Source of the DNA: Pyropia yezoensis
Taxonomy: Eukaryota > Rhodophyta > Bangiophyceae > Bangiales > Bangiaceae
Length of the DNA: 64,000 nucleotides
NCBI GenBank assembly: GCA_009829735.1
Contig: CM020620.1
Coordinates: 27,684,951 to 27,748,950 of the forward strand
Reading direction: 5' to 3'
The translations under genes were made by a program, and so were the position numbers. The notes under the pieces were generated by a model. The model had not been told where the DNA came from. It was given only the letters and a program-made list of their open reading frames with translations, and searched no databases. Each line of letters starts with the position of its first letter. Positions within the stretch are counted from its first letter, which is position 1. Shown here piece after piece: positions 22,046-31,338 of the stretch.

Positions 22046-22930
22046 TCATTGCGTGTACCCCGCGGCTGCCAGCCCTCCCCTGCGGGGGGGCTCCAACGTC
22101 CCCGGCGCTGTCCTTGTCCCCCTGCTTGGCAGCGTCCACTGTCCCGTCGCGTACGCCCAGCGCATGCGCATCACGTCGGCGAGCATACGCACACACACTC
22201 GTGCGAGGGACCCCATCTTGGAGCCCGGGATTTCGGTCCACGCGACGGGCACCTCGACCACCCGCATGCCCGCCGCCTGCACGCGGTACAGGTTCTCCAC
22301 GTCAAACGCCCAGCGGGTTAGCTGCTGGCCCCGAAACGCCGCGACTGCCGCGGCGGCCGAGTAGAGCTTGAACCCGCACTGCGTGTCGGCAATGCCCCGC
22401 ACGCCACCCAGGAGCACAACAACCATGTGGAAACACCAGCTGAGGAAGGACCGCAGGGCGTCACGGCCGCCGCCAGCGTCGGCGCCGGCGGCGCCCGCCT
22501 TGGCCGCCCCCCCCCCCAGGCCACGCAGGTGCGCGCGGCTACCAACCGCGGCGTCAGCGCCCGCGGCGGTGGCGGCGGCAAAGAGGGCGTCCACGTCGGC
22601 AAACCGCGTCGCGCCGTCGGCGTCGGCCATGAGCACCCAGGCGCCCGACGCGGCGGCGGCGCCCGCGCGGACGGCGGCGCCCTTGCCCGCGTTGGGCGTC
22701 TGCCGCAGCAGCCGGACCGCCACGTGGGACGAAGACCGGCGCACCGCGTAGGCGGTCACCAGGTCGGCGGTCGCGTCGGTGCTCCCATCATCAACGACGA
22801 GGAGCTCGCTCGGGTAGGCAGCGGCCGCCAGGTGGTCCACCGCCTCGTCCAACATGACCGTAATACGTTCCGCCTCATTGTAGGCGGGCACGACGACGGT
22901 CAGGTGGGGGGGGGGAGGTGGGGGGGACAT
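22046..22930 (-). CDS. ALG5: Dolichyl-phosphate beta-glucosyltransferase-like GT2 enzyme
   Basis: Family GT2 glycosyltransferase, about 294 residues from ATG 22928-22930 (MSPPPPPPHLTVVVPAYNEA) to TGA 22046-22048. Motifs in order: the GT2 fold start VVVPAYNEAERI, LLVVDDGSTDAT, NAGKGAAVRAG, the metal-binding ADADGATRF, and GIADTQCGFKLYS, the sequence characteristic of ALG5. FDVENLYR and VEVPVAWTEIPGSK then match the acceptor end. ALG5 makes dolichyl-P-glucose on the ER membrane for N-glycan precursor assembly. The N-terminal membrane anchor usual in eukaryotic ALG5 is absent from this start. The frame stays open to about 23215 without another ATG, so an upstream exon supplying the anchor is possible. 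Gly/Ala insertions replace the variable middle loop. Confidence 0.85.
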   Translation of the reverse strand: MSPPPPPPHLTVVVPAYNEAERITVMLDEAVDHLAAAAYPSELLVVDDGSTDATADLVTAYAVRRSSSHVAVRLLRQTPNAGKGAAVRAGAAAASGAWVLMADADGATRFADVDALFAAATAAGADAAVGSRAHLRGLGGGAAKAGAAGADAGGGRDALRSFLSWCFHMVVVLLGGVRGIADTQCGFKLYSAAAAVAAFRGQQLTRWAFDVENLYRVQAAGMRVVEVPVAWTEIPGSKMGSLARVCVRMLADVMRMRWAYATGQWTLPSRGTRTAPGTLEPPRRGGLAAAGYTQ

Positions 22931-24090
22931 GGCGGCCGGGTGGCGGGGGAGGCAGGGCGGGGGGGGGGAAGGGGGGGGGGGAGGGGGGGGAAAGGGGGGG
23001 ACAGCGGCGCAGGAGCAGTGGGGGCAGACGAGGAACAGGGGGGGCGCTCCACCACAGGGCAGCGGGCGCACCGAGACCGTGGCAAGGGGCAAAGCCCACA
23101 GCACCAATGCGCAAGACTGGCCGGTGTGTTGGCGAGGCAGCACCCAGAGAGGCCTTGGAGTGGGTCTCGGCGGCAGGTAAAAAAAAAACGCTGCGCGGCG
23201 CGGGGCATACGCCACGCACGCAGCGCACCGCCGTCACGGCTGCACTTGGTCGTCCAGGCGCTGGCACGGGGGCGCGGGGAGAAGATCCGCCGGGACCGCG
23301 CCCGCCGCGGGTTCGCCACGTGCCCCCCACGGCAGTGGGCCCTGGTGTCCACGACACGGATGCGTGGGGCCCCCCCCCCCTCCCACGCTCTGCCGGTCGC
23401 TGTGGGTATGTACTTGTGCGACGTGCCACGACAGTCCGAGTCGACGTAGAAGCACATTGAAAAAATTATCGACTCTCCTCCCATTCTTTCCTTTTCATTT
23501 TTCTTTGGAGCCGTGTGGTCGAGGCGACAGCGGGGGGCCGCTGCGTTTTCCGCTCTGTGGCCGCCGCGCAGCCCCCACTGCGAGGCGCAGCGTCACCATG
23601 ATGCCTGCCGCGCGGCCGCGTCCATTGATACGCCAGCTGCCATTGGGGGACGAGTGTAAGGAAGCGTAGTCGTCGACGCCATCGCACGTCTCAGGGACGC
23701 GCGGTGTTCCCCAGTGTGGCGGTGGTGCGCACCCGCCGCCGGTTTTTTTGTTTGGTGCGCCCCCGTGCGCGCCACAACCGCGTGTCTGTGGCGCGGCGCT
23801 CGTCCTTTGCGTGGCGGGGGTGTGTGTGGCAGGGGGCGGGGGGTGGGGGGGGAGGAGGAGGAGGTCGTCGCATCGCGGAAGCAGACGCGGCTGTTTCGTG
23901 GCAGGGAAGAAAATTCCACCTGCAAGTCAAGATCGACGCTGGCCACCCCGCTGGCCTGATTGGCTGATAGGGTACCTACTCGTAAAAATCGATTGGCTGG
24001 CCCCAAAATCCGCGTCGTTGCTTGCTCCCGCCTTCCCCACACCCAGCCAGCCTGCTGTAGTAGCCGCCGCCGCCCATGTACTGTACTGTA

Positions 24091-24134
<44 letters not shown>

Positions 24135-24620
24135 AAAATTTTAGAGGTTGTAGATAGAGTGCGGATTCCTGCTCCCCGCCGCCGCGCGACCGCTGCGGTT
24201 TTTCCCCCCCCCCCTCTGTTTGTGCTGGGAGCGTGTGGAGCCCGGGGGGCCCCCCGGGCTCGGGGGGGGGGGGGGGGGGGGCACAGAGGAGGGGAGGTGG
24301 GGAGCGTGCGCTCCCACCCCTCCCCTCCCCTTTCCCAACACACGACCCGGCACAACAGCCACTGGGAGTGCGCCACGCGCCTTGCGCACCTCCCCTCCAT
24401 TTCTATTTTTTCCATTCCCACTGGGACCCCCCCCGCGCCCGTGCGCGCGCGCGTCGCGTCCTCCCGCGGGCCCGCGCGCCCCCAGAGGCCCCCCCCCCCC
24501 AGTCAAAAAAAAAAAAAGAGAAAAAAAAGAAAGACACTGCCACAGGCGCGCTGCGACGTGGGCGCGGGCCACACAGCCACTGCGTGGGGGTGGGGGGGGG
24601 GGGGTGGGCGGTGCGAGGAG
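22931..24620. other. Intergenic, promoter side of ALG5
   Basis: G-rich strings (22900-22990), then mixed sequence. The C40 tract lies at 24093-24132 and further C/G runs extend to 24620. Frames on both strands are compositional shadows. No RNA gene seen. Confidence 0.5.
24093..24132. repeat. C40 homopolymer
   Basis: The longest homopolymer seen in the window, 40 uninterrupted C, bounded by GTACTGTACTGTAGG and AAAAAATTTTAG. Confidence 0.9.
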
Positions 24621-24642
24621 CGCGCGTCGTGGTGGCGAGCGC
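24621..24642 (+). repeat. Left flanking direct repeat of the transposon
   Basis: 22 bp, 21 identical to 28428-28449. Lies one base outside the left TIR. Confidence 0.75.
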
Positions 24643-24643
24643 C

Positions 24644-27600
24644 CACACCCAGTTAAGACCCCATCTGAGCGGACATACGGGTTTCCGCAGGATGCGCGCT
24701 GCTCGATTGGCGGCCACGGAAGCTCTGAAAGTTCTGAGCCAGGTGATTGGTGACTGGGAGGGGCGTCAGCTATCACGACTGAGCATTCCGAAGATCCTCT
24801 GAACCCGGCAACGTGGCTGGCTGCATCCTCGCGGGTGGTGCCTGAGGGGGCCCCCAGCAGTCCATTCATGAAGCCAAACCGTGGCTTCCTCAACACCGAT
24901 CGTGAGAATTCTCCAAATGTCTCGACCGAGCGCACGTCGGTAGTTGCTGAGAATGGATGACTTGGCCGCCACACAGGACAGGACACGGAACCACACCAAG
25001 ACAACCGACAGAATACGAGCGGGCCACGCCGACCAGGCTTGCTTACCCACAGCCTGCCAAGCGAGTCATCGCCCCGTGTCCTTGGGACCCGCCATGCGCA
25101 CGGGTGACTGCCCATCGCAGACAGGCGGGACGGACATGTGACCCAATGGCGCGAGGGCCGCTTGCCGGCGCGCCGCGCGCCGGCGCTCCGAGTCGTCGAG
25201 CGATGCACCGAGTCGAGGGAACGGCCAGCGTCTCAATAAAACACGCGCGGATTTCTTTACTCCTCTCCTAAACTCAACAGGCACGCCGTTTCGGCTTCCA
25301 ACAGCTCCTCATAGTGGTCCTCGCCATCGGCAGGGCAGTCTGCCGTCCCAGCCTCTAGCTGTGTCCCGCCCACACGCCGGCGGTACGAATCGATCTTCCG
25401 AACTGCTAAGGCCAGATTGTCGGCCGCCCACTTGGCAGCCTCATCTGCTTGCTTCTGAGCACAGGAGGCGGAGTCCAGGCGGGGCCCTCCAGCGGCTGCC
25501 CGCCCCACAGCGGTCCGCTTGTCAGCCAGATTCTTCGCGACCCGGGCGCCGTCCGGCGCTGAGGCCCGCCGCACTCCGCGGTTGTACGCCCCGTTGCCTG
25601 GCGCACGGCTCACAGCGACGCGCCGCACGTAGGCCAGGCAGCTCTCCAGGAAGCTGTCAGCCGCATACTGGTTTGCATTCTGGTTAAAATGCCCGTGCCA
25701 TGCCTCGAGTCCTTGCTCACTGTATCGGCCCAGGCTGCCAAACAGCGCGAGGAAGTCTGGGGCGTGGCACGCCAGCACGTGCAGCTTGGGCGTGACAGAC
25801 GACCACTCAAAGTGTTGTTTAAGACCGTCCACCAGCTGGGCAGCGTTATGTCTGAAAAGTGCCACGTCGTCCTTGGGTATGGAAGCGACCGCGGTCAGCA
25901 CTGGCAGCAGCTCCCGCCACGTCGCACAGGCGCTCGCATACGCCGTGCTTACCCACTCGGGCACGCTGCCGTCCAATAGCGAGCACACCATGGAAAGCCG
26001 GCGCCCAATGCGCTGGCATTGTCGGCCCTCGAAGGCCCCCCCGAAGTAAGGCTTAGGTTTGACCCCGACCCCGTGCCGCAGCACTCGCGCCAGGTTCTCA
26101 GCGTACATGCGCGCGCACGCCAGCCCGTTGTAAAAGTATACAGCCTCAATCCCCAGACGGAGGAGCCATACAGTGATACCCAAAACCAAATGCAAAGGCA
26201 TTGGAGATATATGGCTTGGGTCGAGGATGAGCAGGGGGCGCCGCTCAATGGACAGGTGCTCCTTTAATGACAGCGGAGTCCCGCGACTTGCGTTGCCGCC
26301 GTCTTGATATGCCGCTGCCATTTCCTCCATATGTTGACGTGTGCGCAGGGTGCCACGTGCCTTGCTCCCCGCTTGCATGTCCCCATACTGGTCCACCAAT
26401 GAGCCGTTGCGCGCTGTGCGGCATCGCATTGCTGTGCAGTACACACACGGCATGCGGCTGCTGGCGCCCATATGGCCACACCAAAGCGTGATGAAGCAGT
26501 AGTCACCCAATAGGATGAGCCGCACGGCGCGGCGTTCTCCAGACACCTCCACTCCGCCCGTACGTAGAGCATCGATATCTGGGACGTACACAGCAGCCAT
26601 TCTTGATAGGGCGTCGTGGTCATCCTTCTTGCATGGGAAAACGCCATAGAGAATGGTATTCCCTCGGCTGCATGGGTGCTCTTGGTTAAGGATAGAGAGG
26701 ATGGCTTTACATGAGCTTATTTGACCTCCCTTGTCGAGCCCAAAGCACAGCTGCACGTCCCGCACCTTGGGGTCTGGCACGGCCCCTGGGCTGTCTTGTC
26801 CCTCAAATGCGGACACAGCTTCAATCTCCGTGCCGTCCCGTCCTCGTGTCGCCAGCTCGAGGAATTCGCCGCTTGAGTGCAGGTCGCCAATCAGCCCTTG
26901 CACAGCGGCCCGCGGCGTCACGAGGAAGGCCCCCGCCGCGTCAGACATCACCTTGTTCCGCTCCTCCGATTGGGCCTCGCCGAGGTCGTGTCGCAGTGCC
27001 TCCCGGCTGGCCAGGCCACTGGTGGGTCCACCCATAAAAAGGCGAACACGCTGCCATAGCGTCTTGCTAATGTTGTTGTCCAGGATGAATTGCGTTTGCA
27101 GCCGCACCGAGGGGGGCGCCAGGGCCGCCGCAGAGGGGGCCACCACCACACCACCACTGTGGCGGGCCCGCCGACATAAATCTTCCACAGCCGCAATGAG
27201 GAAGCCAGGCTCAGTCCCCAGTACCCTGCGCATCGCTGCGGCAGCCCAAGCAGTCCTCCGCCGTTTTTGGCGTGGGCCCACCTCCGTCTTGCGGGGAATG
27301 AGGTCCCAAGAGTAAATCCGCTTCGCGCCGTTACCAAAGGTCATCTCAATGGTCCCCGGCCGAGTGGCAGCCAGGTAATGGTTGACCTGTGCGGCCGTCA
27401 CCTCCCCATTCCCCTGCAATGGGACGGGTACCCCTTGGTCGCCCCCGCCAATTGGACCAGCACGGCGGGCCTCCTCGCCCGAGGCGGAGGCTCTGCTCGT
27501 CCCACTCGCTCGCCTGGCAAGGTGAGCGGGGACACGCCAGGGCAGTGGAGCCACGTTTACACCCACCACCCGCACTGTCTCCAGGTGAGGTGCCGCCACG

Positions 27601-28427
27601 TGGAAGCCCGGCAGGCGGATGGTCTCCAGCACCTGGCGCCGACCGCGAGACCTGTCCTGTGCACGGTTGGCCGCCTTCTTGCGGGCGCGCTGATAGCAGA
27701 CTGAGCACGTGCCTGTGGGAGGCCCGTGACGGTCAGCCGGCCCTGACACGGTACACCTGCGCAATGGCGCGGCGGCCACCAGCGCAACAGCCGCTCCCTC
27801 TGTGTTGACCCCCGATGTGACCGCCTGCCGCCATAGGCGGCCGGCCTGACTGTCCCGCACGAATGGAGACGCGCACAGCGAGCAGACAAAAGCCAGGGGT
27901 GTACCTGTGAATGCTTTATCAATCATGAGAGAGGCTTGAGACCTAAACCAATCAATCACAGTCCGCGATGAGCACAGAGGAACATAGCGCGGTAACAAAA
28001 AAATGAGTAAGGCTTCTTGGGCTTCCAAGGGGACAGGGAGGGTCAGAAAACCATCGCGCTCCCGCTCAAACAGGCAGTTCTCGAAAAATCACGACGCTTC
28101 GGTCCGTTAATGGGTCTGAGAGAGACGTACAGGTCGGGTGGATCTTGGAAGTCATCCGTCATGGCGTTACGGGCGTTCTCGCACCTGCGCGGGGCACGGG
28201 GGGGCAATGGATGTTGGTTGGGACGCTTGTCGGGGCGTGCCGGTTCGATGGCATGGGTGAGGGAAGCGTGCAGGGCGTGAGCAGACGCTGGCGTGGTGTG
28301 GGTCAGCTCGGTCACCATCACGACGACGACCGCGCACAGACCCCATATGTTTCCGAAAAAATCGGCAAACCTCCATACGTGGCACTGTAATGAGCATATA
28401 TGGTAAGACCGCCCTTAACTGGGTGTG
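24644..28427 (-). mobile_element. DNA transposon with 14-bp TIRs and flanking 22-bp direct repeats
   Basis: CACACCCAGTTAAG at 24644-24657 is matched exactly in inverted orientation at 28414-28427, bounding a 3.78-kb unit that contains one long minus-strand frame (25257-27926). Outside the ends lie near-identical direct repeats, 24621-24642 and 28428-28449 (22 bp, one mismatch, core GTCGTGGTGGCGAGCGC). The right copy abuts the TIR; the left copy is one base away. A shorter reading is a 4-bp CGCC duplication. The long frame is uninterrupted and the TIRs are perfect, so the unit may be young. I cannot name the superfamily. Confidence 0.7.
25257..27926 (-). CDS. Putative transposase (RNase H-like, family unassigned)
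   Basis: 889 codons from ATG 27924-27926 (MIDKAFTGTPLAFVCSLC) to TAA 25257-25259; the frame is open 34 codons further upstream without ATG. The N-terminus has paired cysteines (CSLC, later CSVC) followed by a basic stretch, a possible zinc-binding DNA-recognition part. The central and C-terminal parts have acidic residues spaced as in DDE enzymes: CFGLDKGGQ, LLGDYCFITLWCGHMGAS followed by PCVYC, LLILDPSHISPMPLHL, and finally RYSEQGLEAWHGHFNQNANQ. Asp, Asp and a late Glu beside a Cys-x2-Cys loosely recall RAG1/Transib and other large-insert transposases, but no signature proves membership. Position between inverted repeats supports a transposase role. Confidence is high that it is coding and moderate that it is a transposase. 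Confidence 0.65.
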   Translation of the reverse strand: MIDKAFTGTPLAFVCSLCASPFVRDSQAGRLWRQAVTSGVNTEGAAVALVAAAPLRRCTVSGPADRHGPPTGTCSVCYQRARKKAANRAQDRSRGRRQVLETIRLPGFHVAAPHLETVRVVGVNVAPLPWRVPAHLARRASGTSRASASGEEARRAGPIGGGDQGVPVPLQGNGEVTAAQVNHYLAATRPGTIEMTFGNGAKRIYSWDLIPRKTEVGPRQKRRRTAWAAAAMRRVLGTEPGFLIAAVEDLCRRARHSGGVVVAPSAAALAPPSVRLQTQFILDNNISKTLWQRVRLFMGGPTSGLASREALRHDLGEAQSEERNKVMSDAAGAFLVTPRAAVQGLIGDLHSSGEFLELATRGRDGTEIEAVSAFEGQDSPGAVPDPKVRDVQLCFGLDKGGQISSCKAILSILNQEHPCSRGNTILYGVFPCKKDDHDALSRMAAVYVPDIDALRTGGVEVSGERRAVRLILLGDYCFITLWCGHMGASSRMPCVYCTAMRCRTARNGSLVDQYGDMQAGSKARGTLRTRQHMEEMAAAYQDGGNASRGTPLSLKEHLSIERRPLLILDPSHISPMPLHLVLGITVWLLRLGIEAVYFYNGLACARMYAENLARVLRHGVGVKPKPYFGGAFEGRQCQRIGRRLSMVCSLLDGSVPEWVSTAYASACATWRELLPVLTAVASIPKDDVALFRHNAAQLVDGLKQHFEWSSVTPKLHVLACHAPDFLALFGSLGRYSEQGLEAWHGHFNQNANQYAADSFLESCLAYVRRVAVSRAPGNGAYNRGVRRASAPDGARVAKNLADKRTAVGRAAAGGPRLDSASCAQKQADEAAKWAADNLALAVRKIDSYRRRVGGTQLEAGTADCPADGEDHYEELLEAETACLLSLGEE

Positions 28428-28449
28428 CGCCCGTCGTGGTGGCGAGCGC
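28428..28449 (+). repeat. Right flanking direct repeat of the transposon
   Basis: 22 bp immediately outside the right TIR, with one mismatch to the left copy. If this is a target duplication it is unusually long for a cut-and-paste element. Confidence 0.75.
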
Positions 28450-29347
28450 GTGGCGGCGAGCACCCCCCCCGGCCCCCACGGCCCCGCTGTGTGCGCGTGA
28501 CGCGCGCGTCTGCGACTGTGGTGGCTTGTCTTGGCGGGGGGTGGTGGTGCGTGGGGGGGTTGGGGGGGGGGGGGGGGGTGGTGGTAGGTAGGCCGGGGCG
28601 AGTCACACACACGCTGTCGGGGCCGTTTCGTCCCCCCCCGCCGCCGCCGTTGCCACCGCCGTTGCCCACGCCCGTCCATCCCCCCCTCGCCCCCCCGCCC
28701 CCCCCCCCTCCTCACACGCCCCCCCACTGCCGCCGCTGCCGCTACTGCTACTGCCGCCGCCGCCGCCGCTGCCACCGCCGCCGCTGCCACCGCCGCCGCT
28801 GCCACCGCCGCTGCCGCTGCCGCTGCCGCCGCCGCCGCTGCGTGCGCGCGCGCGCGCGCGCGGGCGCGACCGCCAGGCCGCCGCGGAGCGCGGCGCCGCT
28901 CCCACCGCGAGCCACCGCTCTTGCGACCTAGCTGCGCACCGCCGTCCACCCCCCCCCCCTACCCTCACCCCCCCCACCCCTCCCTCGCCCAACGCCCAAC
29001 GCCCAACGCCCCCTTCCCCCCCCCCCCCCCCCCCCCCCCCTCTACGGACGGCACCCGAATCCTCCTCATCGCCGCGCTGCCGTTTCTTTCTTGTTCCCGC
29101 GGCGCGTCGATTGGGAGTTGGAGGGGGGGGGCGTGGGGTGGGGGTGGGTGTGTGGGTAGGGGGGGGGGCAAGGGCGGCTCGACGCGACGGGGAGGACACG
29201 GTGGTTTTTTTTTTCCGCCGGTGGGGTATAGGCCGGGGTGGGCATCCATTCCATTCCGGGGGGCGACGGTGGGAGTGTGTGGGGTAGGTTTGTGGGGGGG
29301 GGGGGGGGGGGGGAGGGCGGGGGGAGGCCGAGGCGGTGCGCGGGACC
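28450..29347. other. MED13 upstream region
   Basis: C/G-run DNA including C25 at 29016-29040, a CCGCCG-type triplet repeat (28730-28850) and CGCGCG alternation (28847-28862). It presumably contains the MED13 promoter and leader. No TATA box or other gene is visible. Confidence 0.5.
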
Positions 29348-29503
29348 ATGGTCGCCCCCACGGCCGCCGTCGCTGCCGCGGTGCCGCCAGTGGGCGGTAG
29401 CGGTGGCGGCGGCGGGGGTGGGGGTGGTGGGGGTGGTGGGGGTGGTGGGGGTGGTGGGGGTGGTGGGGGTGGGGGTGGGGGTGGTGCCCCCGACCCGTGG
29501 GCG

Positions 29504-29544
<41 letters not shown>

Positions 29545-29554
29545 GGCGACGACG

Positions 29555-29585
<31 letters not shown>

Positions 29586-30233
29586 GCGCGGGGCGGGTGG
29601 TGACCAACGCGTTTGGGGTGGGCGGCCTGGCCGGCGCCGCGTGGTCCCGCTACGCGCCTACCGGCACCCCCGGCGGTGACGGTGGCGGTGGCGGTGGCGG
29701 TGGCGGTGGCGGTGGCGGCGGCGGCGGCGGTGGGACGGCCACCGCCGCTATCGCGGCGGCGCTGGAGCACGCGGCGGGGCCGGCGGCGGCTGCGTTGGTG
29801 GCGGGCGTCGCGGCGTTGCGGGGGGCCGCCGGCGGCTCCCTGCCACTGGTCGCAGACGGGGAGCTGTGGGCGTTTACGCCCGTCGCCGCCGCGTCCCCTC
29901 CCCCTACCGCCGCCGCTGCTGGTGGGGGGTCGGCTGTCGCCGCGGCGGCACCGGCACCGGCACCGGCACCGGCACCGGCACCGGCACTGGCGGCTGCCGC
30001 CGCTGCCAATGACCGCGTCGCCGCCCGCCTCGGCGGCGCGTTTACCCGCGTCGCCGCGGGGGTGCTGCCGCCGGCGGGACCCGCCTGGGTCGCCGCTGGG
30101 CGGGAGGGGGGGGGGGTGCCCGCTCCCGACGCTGCCCCCGTCGCCGCCGCTCTCGAGGCGCTCGCCGAAGCGGTCCGAACGGCGGTGGCGGCGGCGGCGG
30201 CCACGGCCGCGGGTGCGGCTCGCGGTGGCAGTA

Positions 30234-30265
<32 letters not shown>

Positions 30266-31290
30266 AGCGGCGGCGGTGGCAGCGGCGGCAGCGGCTGCGG
30301 GGGGGGCGCCCTCCGCCTGGGCGCCGACGTTGTGCTGCTGCCGCCCGGCGGCGGCGACGCCGTCTGTGCTGTCCGTGTGACTGCCGCGCCCGCGCCGCCG
30401 GGCGCACCCGCCGTCGATGCGGTGGTGTCTGTGGCGCTGCGGTCAGCACCCGGGCTGCGGCGCCTGACGGCGGCGGATGGGGAGCCGCCGCCGGCACCAG
30501 CAACCCCGGGGGGGGGCGTCTCTCCCGCCGCTTCCGCTGCCGCTGCTGCCGCCGCCGCGGCCGCTTCGGGGGGTTTGCGGCTGGTGTTGGCGCCGCTGGG
30601 CCTGCGGGCGCTGCTGTCCCCGCGGGGCGCTGCCAGCGGCGGCCTGTCGGCGGCGGTGGTGGCGCGGTGGCGCGAGGCGGGGCTGCTGCCCCCACCGGCC
30701 ACTGCGGGGGGGGGCTGGGGGCCGGCGGCAGCGGCGGGGCCGACGGGCGCCTGCGCCCCCGGCGCGACGGACGACCGGCTGCTGGCGGCAGCGGCGGACG
30801 TGGACGCGGCAGTGTTTGTGCGCTTTGACGGCCCGGGGGGGGCGCGGGTGGACGTGCCCTACCCGGCGGCGGCGGTGCTCGTCGAGGTGGACGCTGCCGC
30901 CGCCGACGCGGCCGCCGCCACAGCCGCCGCGGCCGACGGGGAGGACCCCACTGACGCGGCGGTCACGGGCGGGGCTGGCGGAGCAGGCGGCGGCGGCGGC
31001 GACGCCTCCGAGAGCCGCTCCCGCAAGCGCCCGTGGTCGCCCCTCGACTCGGAAGCGCTGACGCCCGCTCCCGCAGCGGCCATAACCGCCACCCCGTCTG
31101 CTTCGGCGGCGGCTGCCGCCGCCGGCGGCGGTGCAGGTGGCGGCGGCGCGCCCGCGTCTGCCGCGGTGGGGGCGGCGGCGGCGACCGCGTCGGCCGCCAC
31201 CGCCGCCGCATCGGCGGCCATGGCGGCGGCGGTGGGCGCCAAGCCCGAGCTCCCCCCGCCACTCGCCATTGGCGAGCTGCCGTCCATGGC

Positions 31291-31338
<48 letters not shown>

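Noticed and set aside
24141-25208. Minus-strand frame of about 355 codons
   Set aside because: It spans homopolymers and the left end of the transposon, and its composition is that of non-coding DNA.
24644-28427. The 3.8-kb transposon considered as a PIF/Harbinger or hAT element
   Set aside because: The product has no Harbinger NRKGR/GCPGRxND motifs or hAT dimerisation region, and the ends do not fit their typical termini.
29421-29480. GGGGTGGTG repeats considered as telomeric
   Set aside because: They are in frame within the MED13 N-terminal poly-Gly region and are interrupted.
28603-29607. Minus-strand poly-Pro frame upstream of MED13
   Set aside because: Made of triplet repeats and C runs only.
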